Below, one piece after another: positions 18,735 through 28,686 of a DNA stretch of 64,000 nucleotides (position 1 is its first letter; every line of letters starts with the position of its first letter). Made by a program: the position numbers and the translations under genes. The notes below the pieces were generated by a model that saw nothing but the letters and a program-made list of their open reading frames with translations, had not been told where the DNA came from and made no database searches. This DNA comes from an uncultured Saprospiraceae bacterium (GTDB taxonomy: Bacteria; Bacteroidota; Bacteroidia; Chitinophagales; Saprospiraceae), in the NCBI GenBank assembly GCA_937995755.1, contig CALKJD010000092.1, positions 1 through 64,000 on the forward strand, in the 5' to 3' direction.

Positions 18735-20681
18735 TTACCTAATCAGAATAAATTCTGTTCTTCTGTTTCTTTGACGACCTGCATCAGTCTCATTCGTATC
18801 AATAGGGTCAGTCTCTCCCAGACCTAGATAGCTTAGTCTATCCAATGTGATACCATTAGTAGCTAGAGCATCGTATACTGATTTTGCTCGATCTTCTGAC
18901 AACTGCTTATTAGCGTTTACATCTCCAACATTATCAGTATGCCCAAGTATTCTGATCTTCAAAGTAGGTTGTTTTTTGAGCGTAACGACGAGTCGATTGA
19001 TCTCTACCATTGATACTTCCTTGAGCTTTGCGGATCCTGTTTCGAAAAATATATTATTCAGCACAACTGGAGTATCAAATACTATATCAGGAGATTCAGC
19101 CTTTGGTATAGGCATCATCTCAACCGATATTACAAAAGGATCTACTGCTGTATTATTACCTATAAGGTCAAAGTATCTTGATTGAAATATATAACCTTCC
19201 ATTTCTACACTCAACCCATAACTTTTACCTGTAGGAAGACTTGTAACGTACACTCCATCTTCAGCTTCATTTCTTGATAACACATCACCACTCTCTCCAT
19301 CTGTGAGTTCAATCTTATTCGCCGCAATAGGCTGTTTGGTTATGGCGTCTATCACATTTACTTTTAGATAGGTAGTTAATATAGGCTTTGCGTACTCTGG
19401 AATAGGAAAGGTAAATACTTCGAGATTGGTATTGGTCTCTCTATTTTCTAAAAACTCTCTATCTGTAGAAGTATACCCTCTCTCTCCATCAAGTGATACG
19501 GTCAGTCCTCCATCGTGACCTATCGTATTAATCGGATATCCCATGTTTGTAGCTTTGGCCCAAGATAGATGATCGCCTTTTCTAGCTGAAAAATAATTGT
19601 CAAAATCACCCATACCTGGAAGACCGTTAGATCTAAAATACAAGGTATACCCATCCGCATGAATAAATGGGGATTCTTCATTGTCTTTAGTATTAATATT
19701 AGCTCCCAAATTAACTGGCATCGTCCATCCATTGTATTCGCCACCTCTAACACTGACCCAGATATCCTTACCACCTTGTCCATCTTTACGATTACTCGAA
19801 AAGTAGAGCGCATTACCATCAGCAGAAAGACTCGGCTGAGATTCCCATGCTGGAGTGTTGATAACTGGCCCCATATTTCGAGGAGATATCCACTCGCCAT
19901 TTTTGATGCGAGAATAATATAAATCGCAACCGCCAAATCCATTACGATTATTGCAGCTAGTAAAGACTAAAAATTTTCCATTAGCAGAAAAACTAAATGT
20001 TCCGATTTCTGCAAATTCATCAAATTCAGCAAAGCCAGGCCTTACTATGTAATCCTCTCCATCTTTGGTGGCCACCATCAGTTCATCTGAACTGCTGTAT
20101 CTTCTTATAAATAATATGGCCTCTCCGTCAATAGACTCAGTAGCACCATATTCTCTAGCAGAAGTATTTATACTTGCTGGCAGTTTATCAAATTGGGTAA
20201 TTACTGGATTTTGTAATGCCTGATGTGCAAACTTACTGTTCTGCATCATTCGTGTCGCTTTAGCTTTCTTTCTTTTGTTAGACACATCTCTTTCGAGGTA
20301 GCTTTCAAAGTGAAATGCTGCGGCATCGTACTCTTCCAATGCATGCAATGTAAGACCTGTACTATAATACATTTCTGGATCAAACTCTGGAGCCTTTGCA
20401 ATAGCGTTTAGAAAATTATCTTTCGCTTTAGCATATTCTTTCTTCTGATAATAGATAGATCCTTTGCGAAGATATATTTCTACAAAATCAGGATACTCCT
20501 CTAATAGCTTGTCATATATTTTGATGGCTTTATCAATATCATTAGATCTACTAGCACTTATTGCTTCTCTAAGTTTTTTCACTTCCTTCTTAGATATATC
20601 CTTTCGCTCAGTATAATCTTGAGCCATAAGAGTGAAGGCAAAACAAGTGAGTAAAATTGTATATAATATTGATCTAGTCAT
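18735..20681 (-). CDS. PorE-like TPR / PD40 / CRD / OmpA protein
   Basis: A 648-residue envelope protein. Signal peptide (to ~LMAQ, residue 21); TPR repeats (~33-150: DKAIKIYDKLLEEYPDFVEIYLRKGSIYY, YAKAKDNFLNAIAKAPEFDPEMYYSTGLTLHAL); PD40 beta-propeller blades (~200-430: ALYFSSNRKDGQGGKDIWV, YTLYFRSNGLPGMGDFDNYFS); a carboxypeptidase-regulatory-like beta-sandwich (~440-520); and a canonical OmpA_C peptidoglycan-binding domain (~540-648: ILGHTDNVGD, LSEDRAKSVYDAL, YLGLGETDPI, RQRNRRTEFIL). This is the domain order of PorE, the T9SS component that anchors the system to peptidoglycan. Bacteroidota encode many such paralogues, so the T9SS role is a good guess but not proven. Confidence 0.85.
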   Translation of the reverse strand: MTRSILYTILLTCFAFTLMAQDYTERKDISKKEVKKLREAISASRSNDIDKAIKIYDKLLEEYPDFVEIYLRKGSIYYQKKEYAKAKDNFLNAIAKAPEFDPEMYYSTGLTLHALEEYDAAAFHFESYLERDVSNKRKKAKATRMMQNSKFAHQALQNPVITQFDKLPASINTSAREYGATESIDGEAILFIRRYSSSDELMVATKDGEDYIVRPGFAEFDEFAEIGTFSFSANGKFLVFTSCNNRNGFGGCDLYYSRIKNGEWISPRNMGPVINTPAWESQPSLSADGNALYFSSNRKDGQGGKDIWVSVRGGEYNGWTMPVNLGANINTKDNEESPFIHADGYTLYFRSNGLPGMGDFDNYFSARKGDHLSWAKATNMGYPINTIGHDGGLTVSLDGERGYTSTDREFLENRETNTNLEVFTFPIPEYAKPILTTYLKVNVIDAITKQPIAANKIELTDGESGDVLSRNEAEDGVYVTSLPTGKSYGLSVEMEGYIFQSRYFDLIGNNTAVDPFVISVEMMPIPKAESPDIVFDTPVVLNNIFFETGSAKLKEVSMVEINRLVVTLKKQPTLKIRILGHTDNVGDVNANKQLSEDRAKSVYDALATNGITLDRLSYLGLGETDPIDTNETDAGRQRNRRTEFILIR

Positions 20682-21254
20682 AGTATTTCTTTTCTGTAAT
20701 TCGTCGACACCGTTATTATAAATATTAAAACTTGTCCACTATTGTACTAACAAACTTTAATGCTATATCTGTTCCACATTTTGAAAACCTTAACTACAAC
20801 TATTCCTGAGAGGTATTAATTTGAATTATTTTCGTTTTTTTTTGTCTTAAATCACATTCATAGATTTATATCGAATAATCCAAACATATCATTTAGAATA
20901 ATTCGTTGTAACCTATATTTCAAATAGATAAGAATATAGATTAACCTAATACGAAAATTGCATTTGCATAACTTATTGTCGCTCTAAGTAAATAATCACG
21001 ATTTATAAACAATTTGCTGTCATTAATACGGTCACCAAACAACGTATGTCTTTGATTTTCAGTCTTTTTTACCGATCTTTACCACTCGCGACAGACAAGC
21101 CTGTTTCATTACCTTAAGTCATTTCCCTTAATTAGTTTCAAGATATTACTCTTGCGACCACAATTAGGTATCTCTTTACTTAAAGTTTGGAATAGTTTTT
21201 TCTGTACGCAAAGTACCTCAAACCATTGTGCAACAACTGAAAGCTAAGTAGAAG
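20682..21254. other. 573-base divergent intergenic region
   Basis: This AT-rich region lies between the divergent PorE-like and TPR genes. A minus-strand TATGTTTG (20888-20881) fits the -7 consensus but lies ~200 bases before the gene start. I see no open frame, tRNA or clear hairpin; it may hold a long 5' leader or a small RNA. Confidence 0.4.
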
Positions 21255-22289
21255 ATGTTTTTTAAGACGATAATCCAAGGAAGGTTAGAATTTGCTACTC
21301 AAAAGAGTTACGATAAGGTATTTAAAATGTTTGAATATCGAGCTGAAAATTATCATCGAAATGAAATGATATTTGCCTCGGAAGAGATCTTCAATAAAGA
21401 GAAACTTCTCCTCGACATTCCTAGATTTGTAGGAACGAGTTCGGAAAAACACTTTAGAAACACTGCAAGTTTAATAGCGTACTGTTCACAATTTGCTATA
21501 TCTGGATCAGTAAGAGCTTGGTTGCTAGATGAAGGGAAAATCCTTTTTTATGAAATGATGGAACCTAAATCCGATAAAGCTGCCGTACAATCTTTCCTAA
21601 AAGGTAGAGATCTCGTCAAGCAAATTGGAAAAGAAAAAGAAGCGATAGAAGCTCTTGATAAAGCTATAGAAAAGTACGATCGCCATGCCATGGCATACGA
21701 AAGAAGAGCTAAGGTAAATTTCTATTTGAAAGATTATCATAATGCGCTTAGAGATTATAATAAGTGTATCGATATCGACTCTACTATTCCCACTGCGTAT
21801 TATGGTAAAGCCAAAATCCACTTCTTAAAAGAAGAATGGGAAGATGCGATCAAAAACTATGATGTAACACTAAAGCACACTGTAGCATTACAACCTATAT
21901 ACTGGAAAGCTAGAAGACAAAAATCTCTTTGCCATATCGAGTTAGAACAATGGGACAAAGCGGCCTTTGATCTTAAGCTCTTTACTAAAAGAGCCTTTCC
22001 TGACGACAACCCTAATAAGGAGTGGAAGAAACAAGCATATTTCAACTATGCTTTAGTACTCTTACAAATGGATGAAACAGACGATGTACTCAAAAGCTTA
22101 GATGCTGCACTTGAGCTACCAGAACACCCATCTGTAAGTACTGCCGAAATCCTAAGAACGCGTGGATTAGCTAAGCAAAAAATGGGTAAAAATGGATTTA
22201 TCAAAGATCTTAAAGATGCTTCAGATTTAGGTGATAAAATTGCCAAAACAACATTAGCCAATAGAGGTAAAAAAGTGAAAGCAAAATAA
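21255..22289 (+). CDS. TPR-repeat protein, unknown role
   Basis: A 344-residue soluble protein without a signal peptide. The first ~110 residues are unassigned, mainly helical, and mention no known motif. From ~115 on there are TPR motifs: EAIEALDKAIEKYDRHAMAYERRAKVNFYLKDYHNALRDYNKCIDIDSTIPTAYYGKAKIHFLKEEWEDAIKNYD and so on, with the canonical small-residue positions. The C-terminus is a basic tail (RGKKVKAK). TPR domains mediate protein contacts; no partner can be named. Its own terminator follows at 22353-22388. Confidence 0.8.
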   Translation: MFFKTIIQGRLEFATQKSYDKVFKMFEYRAENYHRNEMIFASEEIFNKEKLLLDIPRFVGTSSEKHFRNTASLIAYCSQFAISGSVRAWLLDEGKILFYEMMEPKSDKAAVQSFLKGRDLVKQIGKEKEAIEALDKAIEKYDRHAMAYERRAKVNFYLKDYHNALRDYNKCIDIDSTIPTAYYGKAKIHFLKEEWEDAIKNYDVTLKHTVALQPIYWKARRQKSLCHIELEQWDKAAFDLKLFTKRAFPDDNPNKEWKKQAYFNYALVLLQMDETDDVLKSLDAALELPEHPSVSTAEILRTRGLAKQKMGKNGFIKDLKDASDLGDKIAKTTLANRGKKVKAK

Positions 22290-22352
22290 CTTCCACCCTA
22301 CATATTTGCAGTTTAGTCTAACTTAACATTAGCTGCAATCAAGAAGTAGAAC

Positions 22353-22388
22353 AAAGGCCTTTGAGTAATCGAGGGCCTTTACTTTTTC
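22353..22388 (+). terminator. intrinsic terminator after the TPR gene
   Basis: AAAGGCC (22353-22359) pairs with GGCCTTT (22374-22380), followed by ACTTTTTC. The convergent xerD gene ends 61 bases further on and may use it too, though the T-run is weaker on that side. Confidence 0.7.
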
Positions 22389-22448
22389 TAGTATATCAAT
22401 TATAATCGTCAACGCTTCTTACATCTATTGGCATTGAAATAGTTGGAC

Positions 22449-23351
22449 CTACTTTCTATTACTTGGATGGTATGTCATAATAGCATCTCTTAAGTATTGG
22501 GTATCTATATGTGTATATATCTCAGTAGTAGTAATCGATTCATGACCTAGCATATCTTGTACGCTTCTTAGATCTGCTCCAGCATCTACCATATGACTGG
22601 CAAACGAATGTCGGAAGGTATGCGGACTCACTACTTTATCAATAGCCGCAGCCTTTACTGCATCCTTAACGATATTAAATATCATTATTCTTGATAAGTG
22701 AGACCCTCTTCTATTGAGAAAAACATAGTCTTCTTCTCCAGGTTTAGGGGTAACTTTATTGCGAATAGGAAGGTAATAGCTGATATACTTTATGGCTGAC
22801 TTCCCAATAGGAATTAAGCGTTCTTTATTATTTTTACCTATAACTCTTACGAAGCCTTCCTCAGGAAAATAATGCGACAATCTAAGACTTGTTAATTCGC
22901 TTACCCTCAAGCCACATGAGTACAAAGTCTCTAGTATCGCTCTATTGCGCTGACCGTGGTCCGTACTATGGTCTATACTGTGTATTATCAGATCAATCTC
23001 TTCATAACTTAAGGTATCTGGTAAGTGCTTACCCAACCTTGGCCCTTCGAGTAACTCGGATGGATCATGTTGCATTAAATCCTCTATCAATAAGTACTTA
23101 TAGAACGCTCTTACTCCAGATATAATCCTAGCTTGTGACTTAGCTTGGACTCCCAGCTCATAGAGATAAACCACAAAGTCCTCTAAATTCTGATACTGAA
23201 TCTGTATTGGTGATACATCTAATTTCTTAAGTTCGACAAAGTCTTGAACCTTCTTAATATCTCGCACATAGGCATCGATACTGTGGGGAGAAAGCGATCG
23301 CTCCAACATTAAATAATCCTCGAATCCGCGTATAAGGCTGTTCCAATCCAT
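22449..23351 (-). CDS. xerD: site-specific tyrosine recombinase XerD
   Basis: A 300-residue tyrosine recombinase, the length typical of XerC/XerD chromosome-dimer resolvases. The start is taken at the ATG at 23351 (MDWNSLIRGFEDYLMLERSLS), the usual Xer beginning. The N-terminal SAM-like DNA-binding domain (to ~110) is followed by the catalytic domain with Arg in YSCGLRVSELTSL, the HTFRHSFASH box and LGHESITTTEIYTHI with the nucleophilic Tyr. It stands alone with no integron, phage or other mobile gene nearby, which supports the housekeeping role at dif. XerC versus XerD cannot be fully separated by eye. Confidence 0.92.
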   Translation of the reverse strand: MDWNSLIRGFEDYLMLERSLSPHSIDAYVRDIKKVQDFVELKKLDVSPIQIQYQNLEDFVVYLYELGVQAKSQARIISGVRAFYKYLLIEDLMQHDPSELLEGPRLGKHLPDTLSYEEIDLIIHSIDHSTDHGQRNRAILETLYSCGLRVSELTSLRLSHYFPEEGFVRVIGKNNKERLIPIGKSAIKYISYYLPIRNKVTPKPGEEDYVFLNRRGSHLSRIMIFNIVKDAVKAAAIDKVVSPHTFRHSFASHMVDAGADLRSVQDMLGHESITTTEIYTHIDTQYLRDAIMTYHPSNRK

Positions 23352-23585
23352 AAGACGAAGATACATGAAATTCAATAAACATTACAATAATATATAATAT
23401 GTATGGCACTGACGATTAGCCTAGTCGACGACCATTAAGAGATAGACGTATTCCATCTATACAATAGCATCTAATTTCGATCCTAAAAATCCATTAATCT
23501 ATCTTGTCTATAAAATTCACTATAGGGACTCTAACGCTACGAAAAAATCATCGCAACAATAACTCCTATTACCTTTAGAAAGAAA

Positions 23586-26177
23586 CTACATTTTGACGAA
23601 TTGCTTAGACACTACTCCATCATTACTTTCAAAAGTAAGTACATAAGATCCTTGAGGAAAATAGCTTACATCTATCGTTGTCATATTGCCGATTACTTCT
23701 CCTTTCTCTAATACTCTCCCATTGATAGATCTCATGGTATAGCTTTCGAAATCGTAATCTGCCCATGTCGCCGTGATCTGATCTGAAGTGACACTTGGGT
23801 ATAAAGAAATTACAAACGCTGGTATGTCTTTTATTGAAGTTAGATTATTATCTAAGTTGACTTGCAACAAATCAAAGGACTGTATCCCTCTAGCAAACGT
23901 CGCAGCTACAAGTTCATTATTGACAGGATTATATACCATATCATATACTTCGATGATCGGCATATTATCACCTAGTCTCTCCCATCTATTTCCAGCATCT
24001 ACAGTGTAGTATACGCCACCATCAGTCGCTATAAAGATTACTTCATCATTGTAATCTGGATGAACCAATATATCATTAATAGCGATCTGCGGTAAATCTC
24101 CACTGATAGGTATCCATGATTGTCCATTATCATCTGTACGGTGAATATGTGCTACAAAATCATTTGACTTATATCCAGTTACACTTACGTATGCAGAATT
24201 TGCTTTACTTGGAGAAGCTACTATATCCGATACGTATCTATATGGCACTCCCTCTGATACATCATCCCAACTTACTCCGCCATCCATCGATGACCAAACT
24301 AATCCATCTGTTGTACCTGCGTATAGGTAATCTTCGATCAATGGTGACTGATGCACTGTACTAATCGAATGATCAACAAAAGCAGCGCTCCTTGATGTAT
24401 CTGTCAGTACATCACTAATCTTAATCCACTCAACAAAAGATCCATCATTAAATCCTCTATATACACTTTGCCTACCGGCATAAAGTATTTTTGGATCATG
24501 CTCACTTACAAAGTACGGCGTATCCCAATTGGTACCTTCAGTATTATCAAAACCAAGTCTGGCATTGTCAAATATCTTACCACCATCATATGTCACTACC
24601 AAGCCTCCATTTTGTGACGAAGCATAATATATTAGCGAATCCGATGGATCAAAATCAATAGTGAATCCATCTCCGCCATATAGTCTTGTCCACTGGTTAA
24701 TATTTTCTGCATTTCCTGCGGTGGTGCCATTATCTTGAGCGCCTCCATAGTACACGCTTGGACGATGTGCATTATACCCTATTCTGTAAAACTGTGTCGC
24801 AGCTATATTTTCAATATCTACCCAACTTTCACCGTCATCGCTAGATTGGTATATACCACCATCAGTTGCTAATAGCATTCTGTCTTCTTCTACAACAAGA
24901 TCGTGCATATCTGCGTGTACATCTATTTCCGACCAGAGCGGCACAGCCCTATCCCAAGTAGATCCACCATCTCTCGTTCTCCAGGCATCTACTCCTAGTA
25001 TAGATATATCATTATCATCCTTAGGGTTTACTCTCAACTGGCCAAAATACCAAGCAAAACCACCCATGGCATTACAAGGAAATCCTGAATCTGGAGAGGT
25101 ATTTAGCTCTATCCAATTGTTTCCAGCGTCACTTGTCTTCCATACACCTAACAGTTGTGAGCCTGTATTTGAACAAATATCACTACCTCCAGTATTCACG
25201 TATGATGCATATACGTTATCATAATTTTGACCAGACATAGCTAAGCCTATTCGCCCCATTTCATCTGAAATAGGTAGTCCGCCCTCTAGCATTATCCATG
25301 TCTCACCTCCATCAGTTGATTTATGTATACGTGCATCAGGTCCTACTATCCGCGATATACTTTCATTTCTAATCCGATTCCAACCTGCTGCATATATGAT
25401 ATCTGGATTTTCTGGATGCACTACCATATCTATTACTCCTGTGGAATCATTTATCATAAGCTTCTGCTCCCAATTAGACCCACCATCTGTACTTTTGTAT
25501 ACCCCTCTCGCTGAAGTCTTAATAAAAGGAAGGCCCATCGTAGATACGTATACAATATCAGAATCCGAAGGCGCTACATGTATACGAGATACAATACTAG
25601 CTTCCTCTAAACCGATGTAAGCCCAATTATCTCCACCATCATTACTTTTAAACACACCAGAACCTGACTTTGGAAAACCTGAGATATTAGGATCGCCAGT
25701 ACCTACATATACAGTAGAGGGATGATTAGGATCATAGGTAATGTCTCCTATATTAAGATCTGGCTGATCATCAAATATAGGTTCCCAACTAAATCCATTA
25801 TCTACCGTACGAAAAACGCCACCAGATGCATATCCAGCAATTATCTCTTTGCTATTAGTTGGATTGATGGCTAAGGCATTGACTCTTGCTCCTATATTAC
25901 CTGGCCCTTCCACTTTCCATTCACCACTCGATCTAGTAGTTGCTATACGATTGGCTACTTCTTCTTTAGCGAGCTTGTATGCTCTGTAGTCTGGAATAGC
26001 GTATGGGAAATTTTTACTGATAAATAGCTGCTCATAGGGAAATTGCTTATCCTCTAATTTTGAAACTTCTCCTTCAATTCTATCAGCTTTTATCGTTGAC
26101 GTAATCCTATTATCAACACAACTACATAATATTACACTCGCAGCTATTGCCGAAAGCCAAATCCTCGATATCTTCAT
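23586..26177 (-). CDS. large BNR/sortilin-like beta-propeller protein with T9SS sorting domain
   Basis: An 863-residue secreted or surface protein. The ATG at 26177 is preferred over a GTG two codons upstream. The N-terminus has a signal with a lipobox-like ILCSC. The body holds many BNR/Asp-box blades of the VPS10-sortilin style: S-x-D-x-G-x-x-W motifs such as TVDNGFSWEPI, SNDGGDNWAYI, STDGGSNWEQK, STDGGETWIML, SMDGGVSWDDV and TDDNGQSWIPI, each followed by DPNHPSTVYVGTG-like strands. The C-terminus (LYPSVTSDQITATW...SINGRVLEKGEV...YFPQGSYVLTF...SKQFVKM) is a T9SS type A sorting domain. Such proteins are often annotated as glycosyl hydrolases, but no hydrolase catalytic residues can be identified; a binding role is equally possible. 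Confidence 0.88.
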   Translation of the reverse strand: MKISRIWLSAIAASVILCSCVDNRITSTIKADRIEGEVSKLEDKQFPYEQLFISKNFPYAIPDYRAYKLAKEEVANRIATTRSSGEWKVEGPGNIGARVNALAINPTNSKEIIAGYASGGVFRTVDNGFSWEPIFDDQPDLNIGDITYDPNHPSTVYVGTGDPNISGFPKSGSGVFKSNDGGDNWAYIGLEEASIVSRIHVAPSDSDIVYVSTMGLPFIKTSARGVYKSTDGGSNWEQKLMINDSTGVIDMVVHPENPDIIYAAGWNRIRNESISRIVGPDARIHKSTDGGETWIMLEGGLPISDEMGRIGLAMSGQNYDNVYASYVNTGGSDICSNTGSQLLGVWKTSDAGNNWIELNTSPDSGFPCNAMGGFAWYFGQLRVNPKDDNDISILGVDAWRTRDGGSTWDRAVPLWSEIDVHADMHDLVVEEDRMLLATDGGIYQSSDDGESWVDIENIAATQFYRIGYNAHRPSVYYGGAQDNGTTAGNAENINQWTRLYGGDGFTIDFDPSDSLIYYASSQNGGLVVTYDGGKIFDNARLGFDNTEGTNWDTPYFVSEHDPKILYAGRQSVYRGFNDGSFVEWIKISDVLTDTSRSAAFVDHSISTVHQSPLIEDYLYAGTTDGLVWSSMDGGVSWDDVSEGVPYRYVSDIVASPSKANSAYVSVTGYKSNDFVAHIHRTDDNGQSWIPISGDLPQIAINDILVHPDYNDEVIFIATDGGVYYTVDAGNRWERLGDNMPIIEVYDMVYNPVNNELVAATFARGIQSFDLLQVNLDNNLTSIKDIPAFVISLYPSVTSDQITATWADYDFESYTMRSINGRVLEKGEVIGNMTTIDVSYFPQGSYVLTFESNDGVVSKQFVKM

Positions 26178-26432
26178 TCTCACAGTTTACTTCACATTAG
26201 AGCGATCATCGAAAATAATTTGTTCAATTTCGGAATAGCCAACTCTTGTTAAAAGAATACGACTATAAGACACCAAATAGAATGCCGAATACCTACTCGA
26301 TATAGCTTACAATTAAAATTAAGTTTCTCTATTGCGCGACAATTAGTGATATACAACATTATAAAGGTCGCGATGCATAATGGTGAAATGAAAATCGAGA
26401 TGTAATACAAATAAAGATAACCCCAAAATGAT

Positions 26433-27194
26433 CTAATCCTTAATAAGAACGATAGCGTCAGAGGCATACCTCTTTCTTATATCCATCAAAGATTTATTTA
26501 ATGTATTAGAATTACATGAATGATATACTTGCACTTGACGTCTACTTCTTCTGACAGTTATAAATGCGTTATATCCACCATTTTTCAACCTTGACATCAT
26601 CTTATTGGCATTCTTCGCATTCTTATATAGCCCTACTGCTATGATACATGATTTATCTAATGCTATATCTTCTTCTTGTTCGATCTCATCTTTTTGATTT
26701 TCTGATACTATGACTGTATCTGATTCGATCATTTTTTCTTTTACATTGGTAATGTCTACTTCAAGTACGGTAGTATCAACATTATTGACATCCAGTCCAT
26801 CAGTCGCGATATGAAGGGTATCTTCCATTAACTCACCTCCAAGAATATTTTCAGCATCATAAGTAGCTGAATCATTATCATCTGTAAGTAATAGTGTTGA
26901 ATCGCTTACTGCCATCAGTTGAATATTTCCCTCCTGCTCCTCTTCTATATGATGAGATAAATTTTCTTCTGACCCAATGAAAGGCACATACTCTTGGCCC
27001 TCTATCACAATGGTATCATACATTTGAATTTCGTTTAAAGATGGGTCTAAGAGAGAGACATTTTTATCAGAAAACAAATCATCGAAAGAATAATACAAAA
27101 TAAAACTCAATACTGAAATGATGACAGCTAAAGCTATATAGAAATCTACACGATCTTTTTTGTCAAGCGTATGGTATGAGTTTATATTATTCAT
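26433..27194 (-). CDS. membrane-anchored SPOR-like domain protein
   Basis: A 253-residue single-pass protein. Residues ~18-36 form a transmembrane helix (FYIALAVIISVLSFILYY) after a short cytoplasmic N-terminus. A long acidic, low-complexity periplasmic segment rich in Asp, Glu, Ser and Thr follows. The last ~70 residues (SCIIAVGLYKNAKNANKMMSRLKNGGYNAFI...QVQVYHSC...SLMDIRKRYASDAIVLIKD) fit a SPOR domain, which binds denuded peptidoglycan at division sites. It is 96 bases downstream of the mechanosensitive-channel-like gene on the same strand. Confidence 0.75.
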   Translation of the reverse strand: MNNINSYHTLDKKDRVDFYIALAVIISVLSFILYYSFDDLFSDKNVSLLDPSLNEIQMYDTIVIEGQEYVPFIGSEENLSHHIEEEQEGNIQLMAVSDSTLLLTDDNDSATYDAENILGGELMEDTLHIATDGLDVNNVDTTVLEVDITNVKEKMIESDTVIVSENQKDEIEQEEDIALDKSCIIAVGLYKNAKNANKMMSRLKNGGYNAFITVRRSRRQVQVYHSCNSNTLNKSLMDIRKRYASDAIVLIKD

Positions 27195-27290
27195 CGGTTG
27201 GGGTAAGATTATTTAAGAAGAAAACTAGAATTTATCTGGACTCAGATTAAGCTATGAGTCCAGACAAATCCTTCAATAGTAAACTATATT

Positions 27291-28469
27291 TTACTTATCA
27301 AATTTATCAAAAAACTTGTTCATTTGTTTTCCTGCAGCTTCTCTACCTCCAAGGCCAAATGACAGTGCGAAGGCTATAGCTACAGATCCTAGAGTAAGTC
27401 CAAACGCAAGATTTACTATACTTTCTGCGATACCCATAGTATGCAGCGCGAATGCTAAGAATATACCCATGATTGCAAACTTGGCAACTGGAGTTAAATA
27501 ACCATTTCCCTCAGACTTAGATAGCATATCAGATACTAAGTTGGATATAAATATACCTGCCATTAGAATGACCATACCGAAGAATACTCTTCCTGCTATA
27601 TGCATTACATCATTAAGGATTTCTTGCACTTGATGTAATTCCAATTTATCTGCTGCTGATATTACACCTAAAAACATAATAAAGAAAAGAGCCACATTAC
27701 CTATTAGACTAGATAGAGAAGAATCTCCAATTACTTTATTAAGTCCCATACTAGTGGACAAGTTATCTAGACCTAGATTACGAAGCAAATCAGAAACAAT
27801 AGCAACTGCATATTTTCCGATGATAAAGAACACTCCGAGTATAACTACTGCTAATATAATTTTAGGAATTGAATTCATTAGCGTTCCAAGAATTTCAGTC
27901 GCTGGCTCTGATATAGCACTCATATTAAGTGTATCTAATGCCATGATTAATATTGGAATGAAGACAATTACAAATACAATTTGCTTTACCAATTTAGATA
28001 GATCTAATGATCCTGCATTCAAGCCTAATTTATTGCCGAAACCTTCCAAGCGTTCGGATAAAAAACCAGTAGCTTCTGAAGCAATAGATGCAATAATATA
28101 CCCAGCAAAAGTAATAATACCTCCAAGAATGATATTAGGTATAAAGCCTAAAAACTTACTGAGCATATCCTGTAGTGGTTCTAGGACATCTCCAGCTCCT
28201 AATAAATTGAGTACAATTAATAATGTATATAATACTATAAGGTAGTAAGCCAGCTTAGCGATAAACTCATCTATCCTAACAGAGGTTTGCATTTTTTGAC
28301 CAATCTTCTCATCTATTGCAGTTCTTCTCATCAATCTGATAACGAGTTTCTTAACCATCTTAGCGATGAAGAAACCAATTAGCAATACAGCTAACGCCCC
28401 TAAAATTCCAGGTAGTTTACTTCCAAATTGTATACTTAATGAATTAGTAAGATTTTCTAGGTATTCCAT
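27291..28469 (-). CDS. mechanosensitive ion channel-like protein with repeated conserved TM helices
   Basis: A 392-residue membrane protein starting at the ATG at 28469 (MEYLENLTNSL); the frame continues upstream but without good signals. It holds about eight to nine hydrophobic segments arranged as repeats of a GxxxAxxxxxxGFFIAKMVKKLVIRLM type unit (residues ~20-45, ~110-145, ~215-250, ~310-340, ~350-385), characteristic of the conserved-TM-helix family of MscS-related proteins. The last block (FGLTLGSVAIAFALSFGLGGREAAG) resembles the pore-lining glycine/alanine-rich helix with the GLG-G motif. A cytoplasmic MscS beta domain is absent, so gating behaviour is uncertain. Confidence 0.8.
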   Translation of the reverse strand: MEYLENLTNSLSIQFGSKLPGILGALAVLLIGFFIAKMVKKLVIRLMRRTAIDEKIGQKMQTSVRIDEFIAKLAYYLIVLYTLLIVLNLLGAGDVLEPLQDMLSKFLGFIPNIILGGIITFAGYIIASIASEATGFLSERLEGFGNKLGLNAGSLDLSKLVKQIVFVIVFIPILIMALDTLNMSAISEPATEILGTLMNSIPKIILAVVILGVFFIIGKYAVAIVSDLLRNLGLDNLSTSMGLNKVIGDSSLSSLIGNVALFFIMFLGVISAADKLELHQVQEILNDVMHIAGRVFFGMVILMAGIFISNLVSDMLSKSEGNGYLTPVAKFAIMGIFLAFALHTMGIAESIVNLAFGLTLGSVAIAFALSFGLGGREAAGKQMNKFFDKFDK

Positions 28470-28686
28470 TTCGTTGCGTTTTTTTGTTAGAGTTAAATAA
28501 TCATAAAGTGGTGGATCATACAATCACCACAACACTTATGACGCTCAACTTTAACAAAGTCACAACATTTGTCTAAAAAAATGTTAACAACATTCGTTTA
28601 AATCAGTCCACTACAATATCAACAATACAGAATTCGCCCTACCTGACTTAGGTATTAATTAGAAAGCTGACTACCTTGAAATATCT

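Noticed and set aside
22449-23351. Tyrosine recombinase considered as a mobile-element integrase
   Set aside because: Length and sequence are those of XerC/XerD, and no attachment repeats, excisionase or phage genes are nearby.
26249-26467. A 72-residue minus-strand hydrophobic frame near the SPOR gene end
   Set aside because: It overlaps the SPOR gene in another frame and lies in AT-rich spacer DNA that gives hydrophobic codons by chance.
27754-28245. A 163-residue plus-strand frame opposite the channel-like gene
   Set aside because: It is antisense to conserved transmembrane helices and has no supporting signals.
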